Below, in pieces: positions 1-9,015 of a stretch of DNA of 64,000 bases. Source of the stretch: Eutreptiella sp. 'Long Island Sound 2002' (taxonomy: Eukaryota > Euglenozoa > Euglenophyceae > Eutreptiales > Eutreptiaceae). How positions within the stretch are numbered: position 1 is the stretch's first letter; each line of letters starts with the position of its first letter. A program made the position numbers and the translations under genes. Location: the NCBI GenBank assembly GCA_964036045.1, contig OZ038389.1, positions 36,784,912-36,848,911 of the forward strand, written 5' to 3'. Under the pieces are notes generated by a model. It worked only from the letters and a program-made list of their open reading frames with translations. It searched no databases and was not told the origin of the DNA.

Positions 1-1
1 A

Positions 2-1603
2 CCCTCTCCTTTAACCACCACACTCCCAGCCGCTGCAACATCCACTTCCACAACCAACCCGCCTATGGCAGAGGGCACAGGCTTTACTGGCATGCCTCAC
101 TACCCGGCCTATGGTATGGGCCCACCTACCACTGCGCTCCATGAGGCAACTACTGCCAGTGAGCCGGTGGCTACCAGCTCTGCGCCGCGATGGTATGCGG
201 CTGAATATCCCCATCCACTACCCGCTACTGGAACCTATGTGGATGTTCCTGGGTATGCACCTGGCTATGCAACCTTGAGTGGGTTGAGGAGAGGACCTGA
301 ATCTCTTGGTGGCAGGAGTAGAGGATCGGGACGATCCTCCAACAGGTCCCTGACGCGGTCGGAGATCAACGAGGTGCTCCGAGGAGCCACTTCAAAAATC
401 GTGGGCGACCTCACTCAAGAGATCCGTGAGAAACTGGAGCCCCTGATGATCCCGCCCCACGCGTCACCTACCACGGTGGGAATGTCACCCCACCGAGTAC
501 AGGCCAACCACCTGGCGGCAGGGTTGACAAACACCCTGGGGAGCCTGAGGAGCCGACCGATGCCGACTCCAGCACCTATTCCGAGAAGTCCTTTCGTGCC
601 GAGAACGGCCCAGCCGCCCTACAGCCACGTGACGAACTCGACGAGGGCCGAGCTGGACCGGCTGGGGCTAACAGCCTTGAGGGCTATGGTGGACGTAGAG
701 CCTTATGGCTCTAGTGATCTAGGCGGAGACCCCTCTGATGATGAGCCGCCGTCGATGACTTCAACTTCGCCCTCGGAGGACGATGACCCGGAGGACCCCG
801 AGGACCCAAAGGGGAAGAAGAAGAAGAAGAAGAAGAAGAAGACCCGACGCCCTGAGGGACGCAGGTCTCAGGAGGCGAAGGCTATTGCCACCTCCAAGAT
901 CGTGGTGAACCTGCCTGAGTTCACAGGCAAGGACCTCAGCGAGTTCGCTGAGAATTTTGGCCGGTTTCTCCGATTGACAGGCCAAACCTACGCTACTGGG
1001 CAAGTGAAGTGCGATCTGCTCCTGCAGTGCTGCAAGACCAAGTACCTGGAGAAGCAGGTCAGGCAGATCGTGACTAACTCCGCCACCTTTGCCGATGTGT
1101 TGGTTGCCCTGGAGAGGCAGTACCCGACGTACGAAACCGACCTCTCCATCAGGGCCGAGATCCAGAACCTGCCCGTGCTGCCCCACAACCCCAAACCTGG
1201 CAGGGTATCTGAGCTGTTGGCTGACCTGGATCACTGGGCTGGACGACTGACGCCTGGTTCCTACAGCAGCGACGACCTGCTGTTCTGGTTGGTGGCCAAG
1301 CTCCCTCGAGAGCTATGGGACGAGTGCCGTTCGACGGCGGAGCGCAAGGCTAGGTCCCTCCGCTACGAGGACCTATGCGTGCTACTCCTGGAGCTGGCGC
1401 TGGAGAAGGAGAGCGACCAGCACTTGAACAACTACCGTCTTGGTGGTGGAGGATCTGGAGGCCATGGCAAAGGGTACCAAGGGTCCCGACCTGGGCAGGG
1501 GACTACCCCCAAAACACGCCCACGCCCGTATCATGGAGAACGTGAAGGAGCTATTCTGGTGTGGTGCCAGAGACGAGCAGGGCCACCTGCAGCACGCCCC
1601 TGA
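2..1603 (+). CDS. gag: Element A Gag, main frame (left-edge partial)
   Basis: This is the capsid-type protein of a Ty3/Gypsy-like LTR retrotransposon. The frame is already open at base 2, so the first visible ATG (65) need not be the true start and the protein probably begins outside the window. In order it holds a Pro/Ala/Thr-rich head, an acidic stretch followed by a nine-lysine run (about 820-845), and an alpha-helical Gag core (about 900-1430, starting near VVNLPEFTGKDL), then a Gly-rich linker. The frame runs into a stop at 1603. The zinc knuckles that normally complete such a Gag lie in the +1 frame just downstream, so the gene is frameshifted somewhere between about 1440 and 1600. A single-base indel is the simplest cause; a programmed shift cannot be excluded. 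Confidence 0.7.
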   Translation, partial: PSPLTTTLPAAATSTSTTNPPMAEGTGFTGMPHYPAYGMGPPTTALHEATTASEPVATSSAPRWYAAEYPHPLPATGTYVDVPGYAPGYATLSGLRRGPESLGGRSRGSGRSSNRSLTRSEINEVLRGATSKIVGDLTQEIREKLEPLMIPPHASPTTVGMSPHRVQANHLAAGLTNTLGSLRSRPMPTPAPIPRSPFVPRTAQPPYSHVTNSTRAELDRLGLTALRAMVDVEPYGSSDLGGDPSDDEPPSMTSTSPSEDDDPEDPEDPKGKKKKKKKKKTRRPEGRRSQEAKAIATSKIVVNLPEFTGKDLSEFAENFGRFLRLTGQTYATGQVKCDLLLQCCKTKYLEKQVRQIVTNSATFADVLVALERQYPTYETDLSIRAEIQNLPVLPHNPKPGRVSELLADLDHWAGRLTPGSYSSDDLLFWLVAKLPRELWDECRSTAERKARSLRYEDLCVLLLELALEKESDQHLNNYRLGGGGSGGHGKGYQGSRPGQGTTPKTRPRPYHGEREGAILVWCQRRAGPPAARP

Positions 1604-2165
1604 CTGCGAGCAGCGTGACTGCTTCGTCGTCCAGGGGAAGCAGCAGGAGAAGAACACCGGCGCCAAAGCGAAGCTGCCGGATCATTACCGGTGCACCATT
1701 ACGTGTGCATTCTGCGGTAAGCGGAAGCACTACGAGGATGAGTGCTACCATAAGCAACGCCTATCGGCGAAGCTTAAAGGGGAAGATCCTGGCAAAGGCT
1801 CAGGCAAAGGTGGAGGCAAAGGCAAAGGCAACGACTCCGGCAAGGGCAAGTCGAAAGGACGTGGTCAAGGGCAAGACAAGGGTCAAGGCGGACGAGGAGG
1901 AGGCGCTAACCGCCAGCCCGACAACAAGAACAAGGACAAGAACGGAGGCAACCCCAACCCTAATCCAGGGGGGAACTCCGAGCCCTCTGGAGGGCAGTCT
2001 GGTCCTACCACACGCTCACAGACGCAGGCCCAGCAAGAACAAGGAGCCAAGCGTGAGCATGAAGGTGGTGATGACGGCAACGCTAAGAAGAGGAGCCGTT
2101 TCATGAGGATGGCCCGCAAATTGCGGAACAAGGGGTTCGAGGGGACCTGTCCCGCGGAGTTCTGA
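1440..2165 (+). CDS. gag: Element A Gag C-terminal part with zinc knuckles
   Basis: This frame continues Gag after the frameshift. It has a CysHis cluster around 1556-1615 (Cys, Gly-His, Cys spacing) and a classical knuckle-like CX2C...H...C at about 1700-1750 (core CAFCGKRKHYEDEC). A long Lys/Gly/Gln-rich basic tail follows (about 1780-1960), of the kind that binds RNA. The GTG at 1440 is only where the open stretch begins; the natural protein would enter from the upstream frame. It ends at TGA (2163-2165). The Pol frame continues immediately in the same frame, which suggests stop-codon readthrough rather than a separate start. Confidence 0.65.
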   Translation: MVVEDLEAMAKGTKGPDLGRGLPPKHAHARIMENVKELFWCGARDEQGHLQHAPDCEQRDCFVVQGKQQEKNTGAKAKLPDHYRCTITCAFCGKRKHYEDECYHKQRLSAKLKGEDPGKGSGKGGGKGKGNDSGKGKSKGRGQGQDKGQGGRGGGANRQPDNKNKDKNGGNPNPNPGGNSEPSGGQSGPTTRSQTQAQQEQGAKREHEGGDDGNAKKRSRFMRMARKLRNKGFEGTCPAEF

Positions 2166-2168
2166 CGG
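2163..2168 (+). promoter_or_regulatory. Candidate Gag-Pol readthrough stop (TGA CGG), element A
   Basis: The Gag stop TGA is followed directly by CGG. The frame (first base divisible by 3) then stays open from 2166 to 3533 through the protease. TGA-CGG is a context known from readthrough stops of several RNA viruses. The frame continuity is read directly; readthrough itself is inferred. Confidence 0.5.
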
Positions 2169-3536
2169 GGACGCTCTGGTGGCACCCAAGACCTGGTGTT
2201 TTGGGTACCTATCCGACTAGGGGGACCCGAATACCTGGGGGTATTGGACACTGGCGCCACCATATCTATAGTGGCCAAGAAAACTTTACCTTGTGGGAGC
2301 CTGAAGAACACCATGACCACCGCTGCTATACGCATGGGGGATGGACATGTGGTGCACAGCTGCGGGGACTGTGAAGTGCAGGTACCTATAGGCTCAAGGA
2401 CTATCGCCCATGGGTTCTATGTGATGGACACCGAGGCCTTTGACTTTGTACTGGGGACTGACTTCTTCGTACAGCACTCCCAGATACAATCCCTGACGCT
2501 GCAAGCGCCCTACCTCCTCTACGTGGACCACGGCAGTGGCAGAGAGTCTGTGCCACTGGAGCAGTCGGGACATACCTCGAGTTACCTGAGACTATCGAAG
2601 GAGGAGCCCTCGAACATGATGGCGGCCTCCAAAACTGAGGACTATCAACTATTGGGGGAAGTCCTAGACCAAGGTCTGAAGGAGTTGGGTTACTCTCGAG
2701 AAGACCTGAGTGTGGAGTTGTTCGCCAGCGACAAGCAGCATGTACTGGACCTTTACTGCAGCAAGGGGAACAACTGCAGCTACAAATTTTACTGGCCCTC
2801 TTTCGGGATGGCCTACGGGAACCCCAGGTTCAGTGAACTGGGGAAGGTGCTGACCAAGGTGGCCTTGGAAAGTTCCCGTATGGTCCTGTGTTCCCCCGAT
2901 TGGGGAGCCCATGGGGGCAACGAATACTGGCGAAACCTCCTGGACAGGCTGACTATCAGCTTTTGCACTGTGCATCCCCTCAATCCCCGGGGTGCTAGGG
3001 GCTGTGTAAGCTTTCACAGCGGGCTTTTCTTCTCGATTGGGTTCAAGAAGCTACAGGTGGTGTTGGAGAGACCAGTGTACCCAAGTGGTAGGCTGACTAT
3101 CAGCTCTGTTCGGTTACCTGATGAGGCCATCTACGTGCCTCTGGGTCGTAAGACGCCTATTGGGAAGCCCGGATGGGGGAGTATGCTGAGCGTGGTGGAC
3201 GGAGGTCTTACCTCCATCCCCTGGGAGGATCTGGACCCGACTCTGGTCCAGGCTATACAACGAGAAAGCGACGGACTCGCCTTGGGTGACTTGAAGGATC
3301 GCCTACGACCTCAAGATGCTGTTGAGACTACACCCGGAGGAGATGAGTACGTCGTGACTGACACCAACGCCCCCAACTCTCCCTGCCATGTACCTGTTCC
3401 TGATGGAGTCTCTGAGTGTGGACTATCTGAGCTACCTAGCTCTAGCCACTCAGATGACGAAACTGAGCACGACGCCTTCTTCATGCAGACCTGTGTGGAG
3501 GAAGTGGAGAACGCCGAGTACGTCAGCCCCCCTTAA
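2166..3536 (+). pseudogene. pol: Element A Pol: aspartic protease plus Dam-like methyltransferase-like domain
   Basis: This is the first part of Pol. The retroviral-type aspartic protease has its catalytic DTGA at 2247-2258 and the matching FDFVLGTDFF strand near 2440-2470. Next comes a domain (about 2700-3180) that aligns in layout with Dam-type N6-adenine methyltransferases: VELFAS, a YxFYW stretch, and the motif-IV position reading NPRF at 2820-2831, then a hydrophobic strand ending in SPDWG. The usual NPPF/Y has Pro changed to Arg here, so activity is doubtful. The frame stops at TAA (3534) inside a linker that is still open in related element C, so this copy has a frameshift near 3390-3536. 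Domain identity is from motif layout only. Confidence 0.6.
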
Positions 3537-4113
3537 ACCCCTACTCTCCATGAGGGTGGAAGACCCCGTGGACGAGGAGCTGGACCCTCGATCCAGGCTC
3601 AGGGAGTACGTGGATTCCAAGAGGAAGTTGGTGGCGAAAAAGCTATGCTACGCGAAGCCTACCCGCAGCTCAGGGCCACTGAAGCAAGGACGTATGGGAG
3701 ACCTATCCCAATTGAAGGAGGACCTCGAACAGAAGATCACCACCTGGCAAAGGGAGGTAGATCTTAAGCTCATGAAGAGCGTGTGGGGCGCCCATGTGAG
3801 GATCCCAGAGGAGGACGACCTCTCGGAGGAATGTGTATGTGAACCCCCTCGAGCGTGCCTATGTTGCCATCGTCCATCGGAGATGGTTGAACAAGACCTT
3901 CTATATCCCTACCAAGGGCTGAAGGATACTACCACGGGCGAAGAGTCGGTGGAGGACCACCTCCCGACGTCTATTACTCATGGGGCAAGCAACTTACACT
4001 CTGACGAGGACATGGAGGACATGCAGGATCAAGGTATTGGACCCGCGGGTACAGAAGCTTATAAGGACCTATCTGGAGGTGTTCGGAGAACTACCCCCTC
4101 CAGCCTCATGTGA
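3388..4113 (+). pseudogene. pol: Element A Pol linker, shifted frame
   Basis: This frame continues Pol between the methyltransferase-like domain and RT. It is rich in charged residues and resembles the linker of element C (28087-28722) in composition and position. The natural protein enters near 3500 and leaves near 4040, where the next frame picks up with LDPRVQKLIRTYLEVFGELPPP, the conserved lead-in to RT. It has no recognised domain. Its presence shows two separate frame breaks in this copy, so element A is not expected to make an intact Pol. Confidence 0.5.
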
Positions 4114-6877
4114 CAAGCTAGTACAGATGGACCTCAAGCTGAAACCCGAGTTCGTGGGTCACAAGATCCGGAGGAGACCCTATCCAGCTCCTAAAGAGCA
4201 GGCCGACGAGATTGAGCGACAGATACAAGAATGTATCGACGCTGGCCTAGTCCTGGAGTACAAGGACGGGGACTACCCCCTACACTGCAGCCCCTGTTTC
4301 CTGGTGGCTAAACCTGGGTCTACAGCCAAACGGCTGGTAGTGGACTACGGAGAGCTGAACAAGAAGACGCTGAACCACTCAGGGTCCACTCCCGATATGG
4401 AGTCTACCCTGGAGAAGATAGCCTCCTGCCGCTACAAGACCAAGATGGACAAGATGAGCGGATTCTGGCAAGTGGACCTGACGCCCAACGCACAGGAACT
4501 ACTGGCCTTCATCACCCCTCAGGGGAGGGTGTTCAAGTGGAAGGTCATGCCGTTTGGCGTGGCTAACGCACCCGCTCTATTCCAAGAGTTGATGAACAAG
4601 ATCTTGTCCATCCTACGAAGGAGACCTAAGGTACAGGAGCTCATATCCCGTGGTGCCCAAATGGAGGCTCACATCGACGATGTATGCCTCGGGACCAATA
4701 CCCAGGAGGATCACCTGATCCTCTTGGGTGAGTTCTTTGCGGTCTGCCAGGAGAACCACACACGACTCAAGCTGGAGAAGTGTGAGTTCATGCAGGAGAC
4801 CATGCAGTACCTGGGGTTTGACGTTGGCTATGGGTGGTGGACCCCAGCGGCCTCTAAGGCCAAACCCCTGATGGATGCCAAGGTACGACACGAAGACCCC
4901 AAGAAAGGACTTCATGATGTACGCAGTTTCATTGGGGCGTGCAACTTCTATCGCCGCCATATCAAAAACTTCACCTACACCAGCGCCGTTCTGACGGACT
5001 TGATCAAGAAGAGTACTACTTGGCGCTGGGGCCCACAAGAGCAACAAGCGTTTGACGAGCTCAAAGACAAGGTAGCCAACGCTAAGTGCTTGGGCGTGCC
5101 TAGGGCACAAGGGGAGATTATCCTGGTGACTGACGCCAGCAATGTGGGCGGTGGTGGAACGTTGTTCCAATGGCAAGCACTAGAGAAGGAGGAGTTCGAC
5201 TCGGCCATTTCCCAATGGGGGACGGAAGGTCTCAACCGAGATGGAACCCTCAAGCACAGCTACCCTGACGACAAGTGGGTCCTAGTACCTCTGGGCCACT
5301 GGAACTGGAAGTGGAACCAGGCCAGGGGGAACTACTCCACCTATGAGCAGGAACTGCTCGCGGGTATGCTGGTGCTATCCTCACAAGCACGACTGTTGGG
5401 GAGTAACCCTGTGGTCTGGCTGTGCGACCAAGAACCGGTCCGCAGTTTCCAGAAGGGTCCCCCACCTGAGAAGGCCAAGCTACGGCGCTGGTGGACCTAC
5501 CTCAGTCAACTACGGCTGACGGTACACCATATCCAGGGAGTGAAGAACGAGTGTGCCGACTACATCAGCCGCAACAACTTCGACGCCCTGATTGGTGCCC
5601 GGTCTGAAGCGCTGGCTAAGGAGGCGTTCAGCCGTATGGACGTCCACTTGGACCTCAACATGACGATGATACGCCCCCTGGATGGACTCCAACAATCGGA
5701 GTACCTGAAGGAGTTTGGGGACATCTACAAGCGCCTGGAGAAACGCCTTGAACCCCTCCTGGTCAACCAAGACCAGTGGAAGAGGGACAAGAGCTACCTC
5801 TGGCACGAGGACCGCATCGTGGTGCCTGGTGACCGAGTCCCAGCGCTGCTGAAGTGGACCCATGAGTCCAGTGGTCATGTGGGTGCTGACCATACCCTGA
5901 GGCTGTTCAAGCAGTGGTTCCACACTACGTGGACTGACGACCAACTGCGGAAAACCCTTCAGCCTATCGTGGACAAGTGCCCGTGCAGGTCCTGTAAACC
6001 AGGGGATATCAGGGACAGAGGTCTCTACTCGACCCTGCCCATCCCTCACTGTGCTAACAGTGTTCTATACGTGGACTACACGGAGATGCCGAAGTTCGGG
6101 GCCTATGACTTCGCCCTCGTGGTAACCTGTGGGTTGACCAGGTTTACCAGGGTGTTCCCATGTACCAAGCACATTACCGGGGAGGAGACTATCAAGATAC
6201 TCCTGGGGGAGTGGTTTTGTGTCTATGGGGCGCCCAAGGAGATCAACTCCGATGAGGACGTACGAGTACGCTCAGATACCGGTTGGTACAAGAGGGTCCT
6301 GAGATCCCTCAATATCCAGGTGTCTACGGGGATTCCCTACTCTCACACGAGCAACCCCCTATGTGAGCGACAGATCAGTGTCCTGGGGGAGAACGTACGG
6401 ATATGGTGCAAAACTGAACGCACCAGAGACTGGGTGAGACTACTCCCCGTCATATCCTTGATGATGAACTCCCAAGAGAGTTCAGCTACTGGCTACTCGC
6501 CCCATGAGCTATTCCTAGGGCGCCCGGCGTGGTTCCTACATGCCCCCTATCCAGAGGACACTCATTCTTCTTTGGGTGAATGGGTCCAAGAGCAACAAGC
6601 GAAGGTGGACAAGGCCAAGGCTATGCTCAAGAGAGTGAGGGAGCGTCAGTGGAACAAGAAGAACAAGCACCGAGTACCGGCCACCTACCAAGAGGGGGAC
6701 TGGGTGCTGGTGCACCACAGTCGACTACCCGCCTGGCCACGCTCTACCAGCAATGACCCCTACTTCGGGCAGTACAAGATCCTATCAGTGGATGGACACC
6801 GTGATCACCGTGCGGTGTTCTCCCCGTCTAGGGGGGACCCTGGTGTGCGCTGCTCAACACCTGAAGCGGTACTATGA
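3980..6877 (+). pseudogene. pol: Element A Pol: reverse transcriptase, RNase H, integrase
   Basis: This large open stretch encodes the catalytic core of a Ty3/Gypsy Pol. RT spans about 4100-4850: the LVVDYGELNKKT motif near 4330, FGVANAPALFQ near 4550, and the catalytic HIDD (in place of YxDD) at 4670-4681. RNase H begins at LVTDASNVGGG (about 5120) and includes YSTYEQELLAG (about 5335). The integrase zinc-binding region has paired His near 5870-5890 and Cys near 5980-5995. The integrase core has Asp in YVDYTEM (about 6068), Asp in NSDEDV (about 6247) and Glu in CERQ (about 6365). The last about 40 residues are out of frame, and the true integrase C-terminus continues in the 6753-7247 frame. 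The order RT-RH-IN is diagnostic of Ty3/Gypsy. Confidence 0.85.
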
Positions 6878-7247
6878 TCCTGAAGACCTCTGTGGGGAGG
6901 AGTGGGAGCTGAACGACGAGGAAATCGCCGCTCTGGACCTACAAGGGGCTGCCAGCCCTATGGAAGTTGAAGGTGAACTCCCCGACATGAACGCCGAGGA
7001 GATGGCTAAGGAGGGCTTCTACCTGGTGAAGTCTGTCCTACGCCACCGCTATCGCCAGGGTTGGCGCTTCCTCACCCTCTGGGAAGGGTTTGGAGTCGAA
7101 GAGGCCACCTGGGAGCCCTTCTCTGCATTTGTTATACCTGAGGGACGCCTAAACTCAGTTCTGGTTGACTACTTGTCCCAGAACAACCTTGGTGAGTTGT
7201 TGAGGCTCGCTGAGACGCTTGCCTCCAAGACTAAATCTAGGGACTGA
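6753..7247 (+). pseudogene. pol: Element A integrase C-terminus and chromodomain
   Basis: This frame continues the integrase C-terminal beta-barrel after a frameshift near 6800. It ends with a chromodomain-like module (about 7015-7130): FYLVKSVLRHRYRQGWRFLTLWEGF, then ATWEP. The aromatic and WEP residues match chromodomains of chromoviruses, which in that group steer integration to chromatin marks. The equivalent module in element C is intact at 31740-31880. The protein ends at TGA 7245-7247, and the 3' non-coding/LTR region follows. Confidence 0.75.
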
Positions 7248-7869
7248 ACCTTACCCTTACCTGCCAAAGCGTATGTGTGAGTGTGCTACTCCTAAGGTCC
7301 TGAGAGCAAGCCGCAGAAGTGGTGTCCTAATTATACCCAAGTCTGCACGTTTGCTCAACCTGGAGGGTTGGCTTATTGATGCCACGGGGTACGTCCCGGG
7401 TCTCCCCTCCCCTAAGCGCCCAGTTTCTGTGCTGGCGCAAAACCTTTGGGGAATACCCAGCGTACTAATCCAGGTATTGTTTTCCCTACCTATCTGTCTA
7501 CTACAGGGAGGGGTGGCCAAAAGCTATGAAGGCATGAAAACGCCGTTTTGCTATGTGGCCAAAACACTGACCTAACCACTGCCAAAGCCCACCAACCCTG
7601 CTAAAATTGCAGGAAACGGGTGGGACAGTGACACACGCACTACAGGTCCTACACACCCTACAGTGGCACCATCCTGGTGGGCGAGCACTGGTGCAACTGG
7701 CTCAAGCCCCCACTCAGGACTACCACTCCTACACGCACACTCTACTGGGCGTTGCGAAGGCAAAGGTGTCGTGGGCCCTAGCAACCCTCCTGTGGAGAAG
7801 ACAAGAGAACAGCGTGCTGCTAAGCAACTGTGGCCTAACAGGGGACGCCACAACGCGTTTCCCCTGCTA
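7248..7869 (+). repeat. Element A 3' region / 3' LTR, left part
   Basis: This stretch has no gene. From about 7268 it is closely related to 32327-32922 downstream of element C, so it is the shared 3' region, probably the LTR, of one retrotransposon family. It is cut at TA (7868-7869) by DNA transposon B and resumes at 24949. The exact LTR start cannot be set because the 5' LTR is outside the window. Confidence 0.7.
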
Positions 7870-7896
7870 CCCTACGTGCTCATTTGGATCAGGTAC
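7870..7896 (+). repeat. Left terminal inverted repeat of transposon B
   Basis: These 27 bp are an exact reverse complement of 24922-24948. The match ends at the next base on the inner side. Copies of the CGGTT(C/G)AACCG palindrome follow at 7921-7975. Confidence 0.92.
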
Positions 7897-7916
7897 CCTT
7901 GAATTACCCAAGTGAA

Positions 7917-7976
7917 ACCGTGGTTCAACCGAGTTCAACCGCGCACTTTCATTACGGCTTCCCCACGGTTGAACCC
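7917..7976. promoter_or_regulatory. Subterminal palindrome cluster, left end of B
   Basis: There are three or more copies of the palindrome CGGTT(C/G)AACCG or close variants (around 7921-7931, 7933-7941, 7966-7975). Repeated subterminal motifs next to terminal repeats are typical transposase binding sites; that role is inferred. Confidence 0.6.
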
Positions 7977-8312
7977 CTATCGAGGTACAGCAAAAAATTG
8001 CTAAGTAGCAACCTGAAAACCGCTATTTTTCAGCCCTGCAAGAGGTGCCACACCCCCTAAAAAGAATGTTTTTGAAAACCTTCTTACCTCATTGCTGCAA
8101 AACACTGGAGACATATTTCTCTTGGATCATATTTCACGGCGGTGGTGTTGTAGGTGCCAGTGGCGGCGGCTGTATTGGTGAAACCGCACGGCTTCACCAT
8201 CAACTTTTCGTTAGGCGTGGTGACATACACCCCTGCGCCTTGTTTGGATTCCCCTTAGGACTTTGGACCCTTTTTAGTGAACAACAATTACATGCAAGCC
8301 TACACTTGATTG
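7977..8312. other. Transposon B terminal non-coding stretch
   Basis: No supported gene lies here. This is the 3' flank of the dioxygenase gene (last exon ends near 8313). The plus-strand open stretch 8045-8344 has no recognisable domain and lies opposite the 3' end of the minus-strand gene. Confidence 0.4.
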
Positions 8313-8994
8313 TCAGAAGCTTGTTTCCTCATAGATTGCACTAAAATGTAACCGGCTTTCGAGGTGGTTCAACCGCTGGACAGGCGCGCGGTTGCACCGG
8401 CTTCACCGGTTCAACCGCTGTTGCACGAAGCGCTACACAAAAAACACATCTTCACCTTGGGAAGCCAAACGTGACCAGTTCGTTCTGCATCGCCACAGGC
8501 AGACGTCCCCATGCAATGCCTGTGTACGGTACGAGCACAATGCGCTGTCCAGACCACGCCAGAGGCACGTGGGGCCTAAGAGCGTTAAACATGACCCCAT
8601 ATCGAGGATCCACAATGTGTCCCCATAATAAATCACGCCCCCAACGTATCCATGCAGGACGAGAAGGCCCATTTGCACAAAGTAGGGCACTGGTAAACAG
8701 TTCCCCCCCCACAAAATCACCCAGGGCTATTACCCCCGTAAGGGGACTGTCATCCTTTGGATGCGTATGTACAAGCATGGGATGATCGCCCACCCCATGG
8801 ACCACTGCGAGCGCAGTGTAGGTTAGTTGGGGGAGTACACTTCGGATGTGTGCGTTCACGCGCCGGACCAGTTCCGGATCTCTCCTCGTTTGCACTGCAA
8901 CTTGCACACGGTGATGCCCCTGCACCATTACGGCCCCCCACAACTGCCTACGGTACCGTGCTCCATGTCCTTCCCGCCACTGCCACCCCCTCAT
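8313..8994 (-). CDS. TET/JBP-like 2-oxoglutarate/Fe(II) dioxygenase carried by transposon B
   Basis: The exon 8994-8456 encodes 180 residues that read like the double-stranded beta-helix core of TET/JBP-type nucleic-acid dioxygenases, which oxidise 5-methyl-pyrimidines or thymine. Visible marks are VHTHPKDD at residues 73-82 (the metal-binding HxD region, here not a clean HxD), TGVIALGDFVGGELF at 86-100, and a C-terminal FNALRPHVPLAWSGQRIVLVPYTG, with H142 as distal metal ligand and R151 as 2-oxoglutarate contact. The start is the ATG at 8992-8994. A likely intron (8455-8341, AAG|GTGAAG to TTTTAG) holds three palindromes and would replace the final Arg-stop with SAIYEETSF before TGA. Fungal KDZ-class transposons are known to carry TET/JBP genes, which supports the reading. 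Other 2OG oxygenase families (AlkB-like, prolyl hydroxylase-like) remain possible. Confidence 0.55.
8341..8455 (-). other. Intron with palindromes in the dioxygenase gene
   Basis: On the minus strand this reads AAG|GTGAAG at the 5' end and ACATTTTAG at the 3' end, and it contains CGGTTGAACCG-type palindromes at about 8366-8417. It is inferred from splice signals and from similar introns elsewhere in the transposon. Confidence 0.5.
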
Positions 8995-9015
8995 TCCCTT
9001 GAGGCACGTAAAAAG

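Noticed and set aside
1440-1603. Programmed +1 frameshift inside element A Gag
   Set aside because: No slippery sequence was recognised, and the element has several other frame breaks, so decay is simpler.
7868-7870. Assigning transposon B to Tc1/mariner from its TA duplication
   Set aside because: The putative transposase lacks a DD34D/E-type layout, and the element has subterminal repeats and several genes, which do not fit that group.
8045-8344. Plus-strand 99-codon open stretch in transposon B
   Set aside because: No domain. It lies opposite the 3' end of the minus-strand dioxygenase gene and overlaps its final exon.
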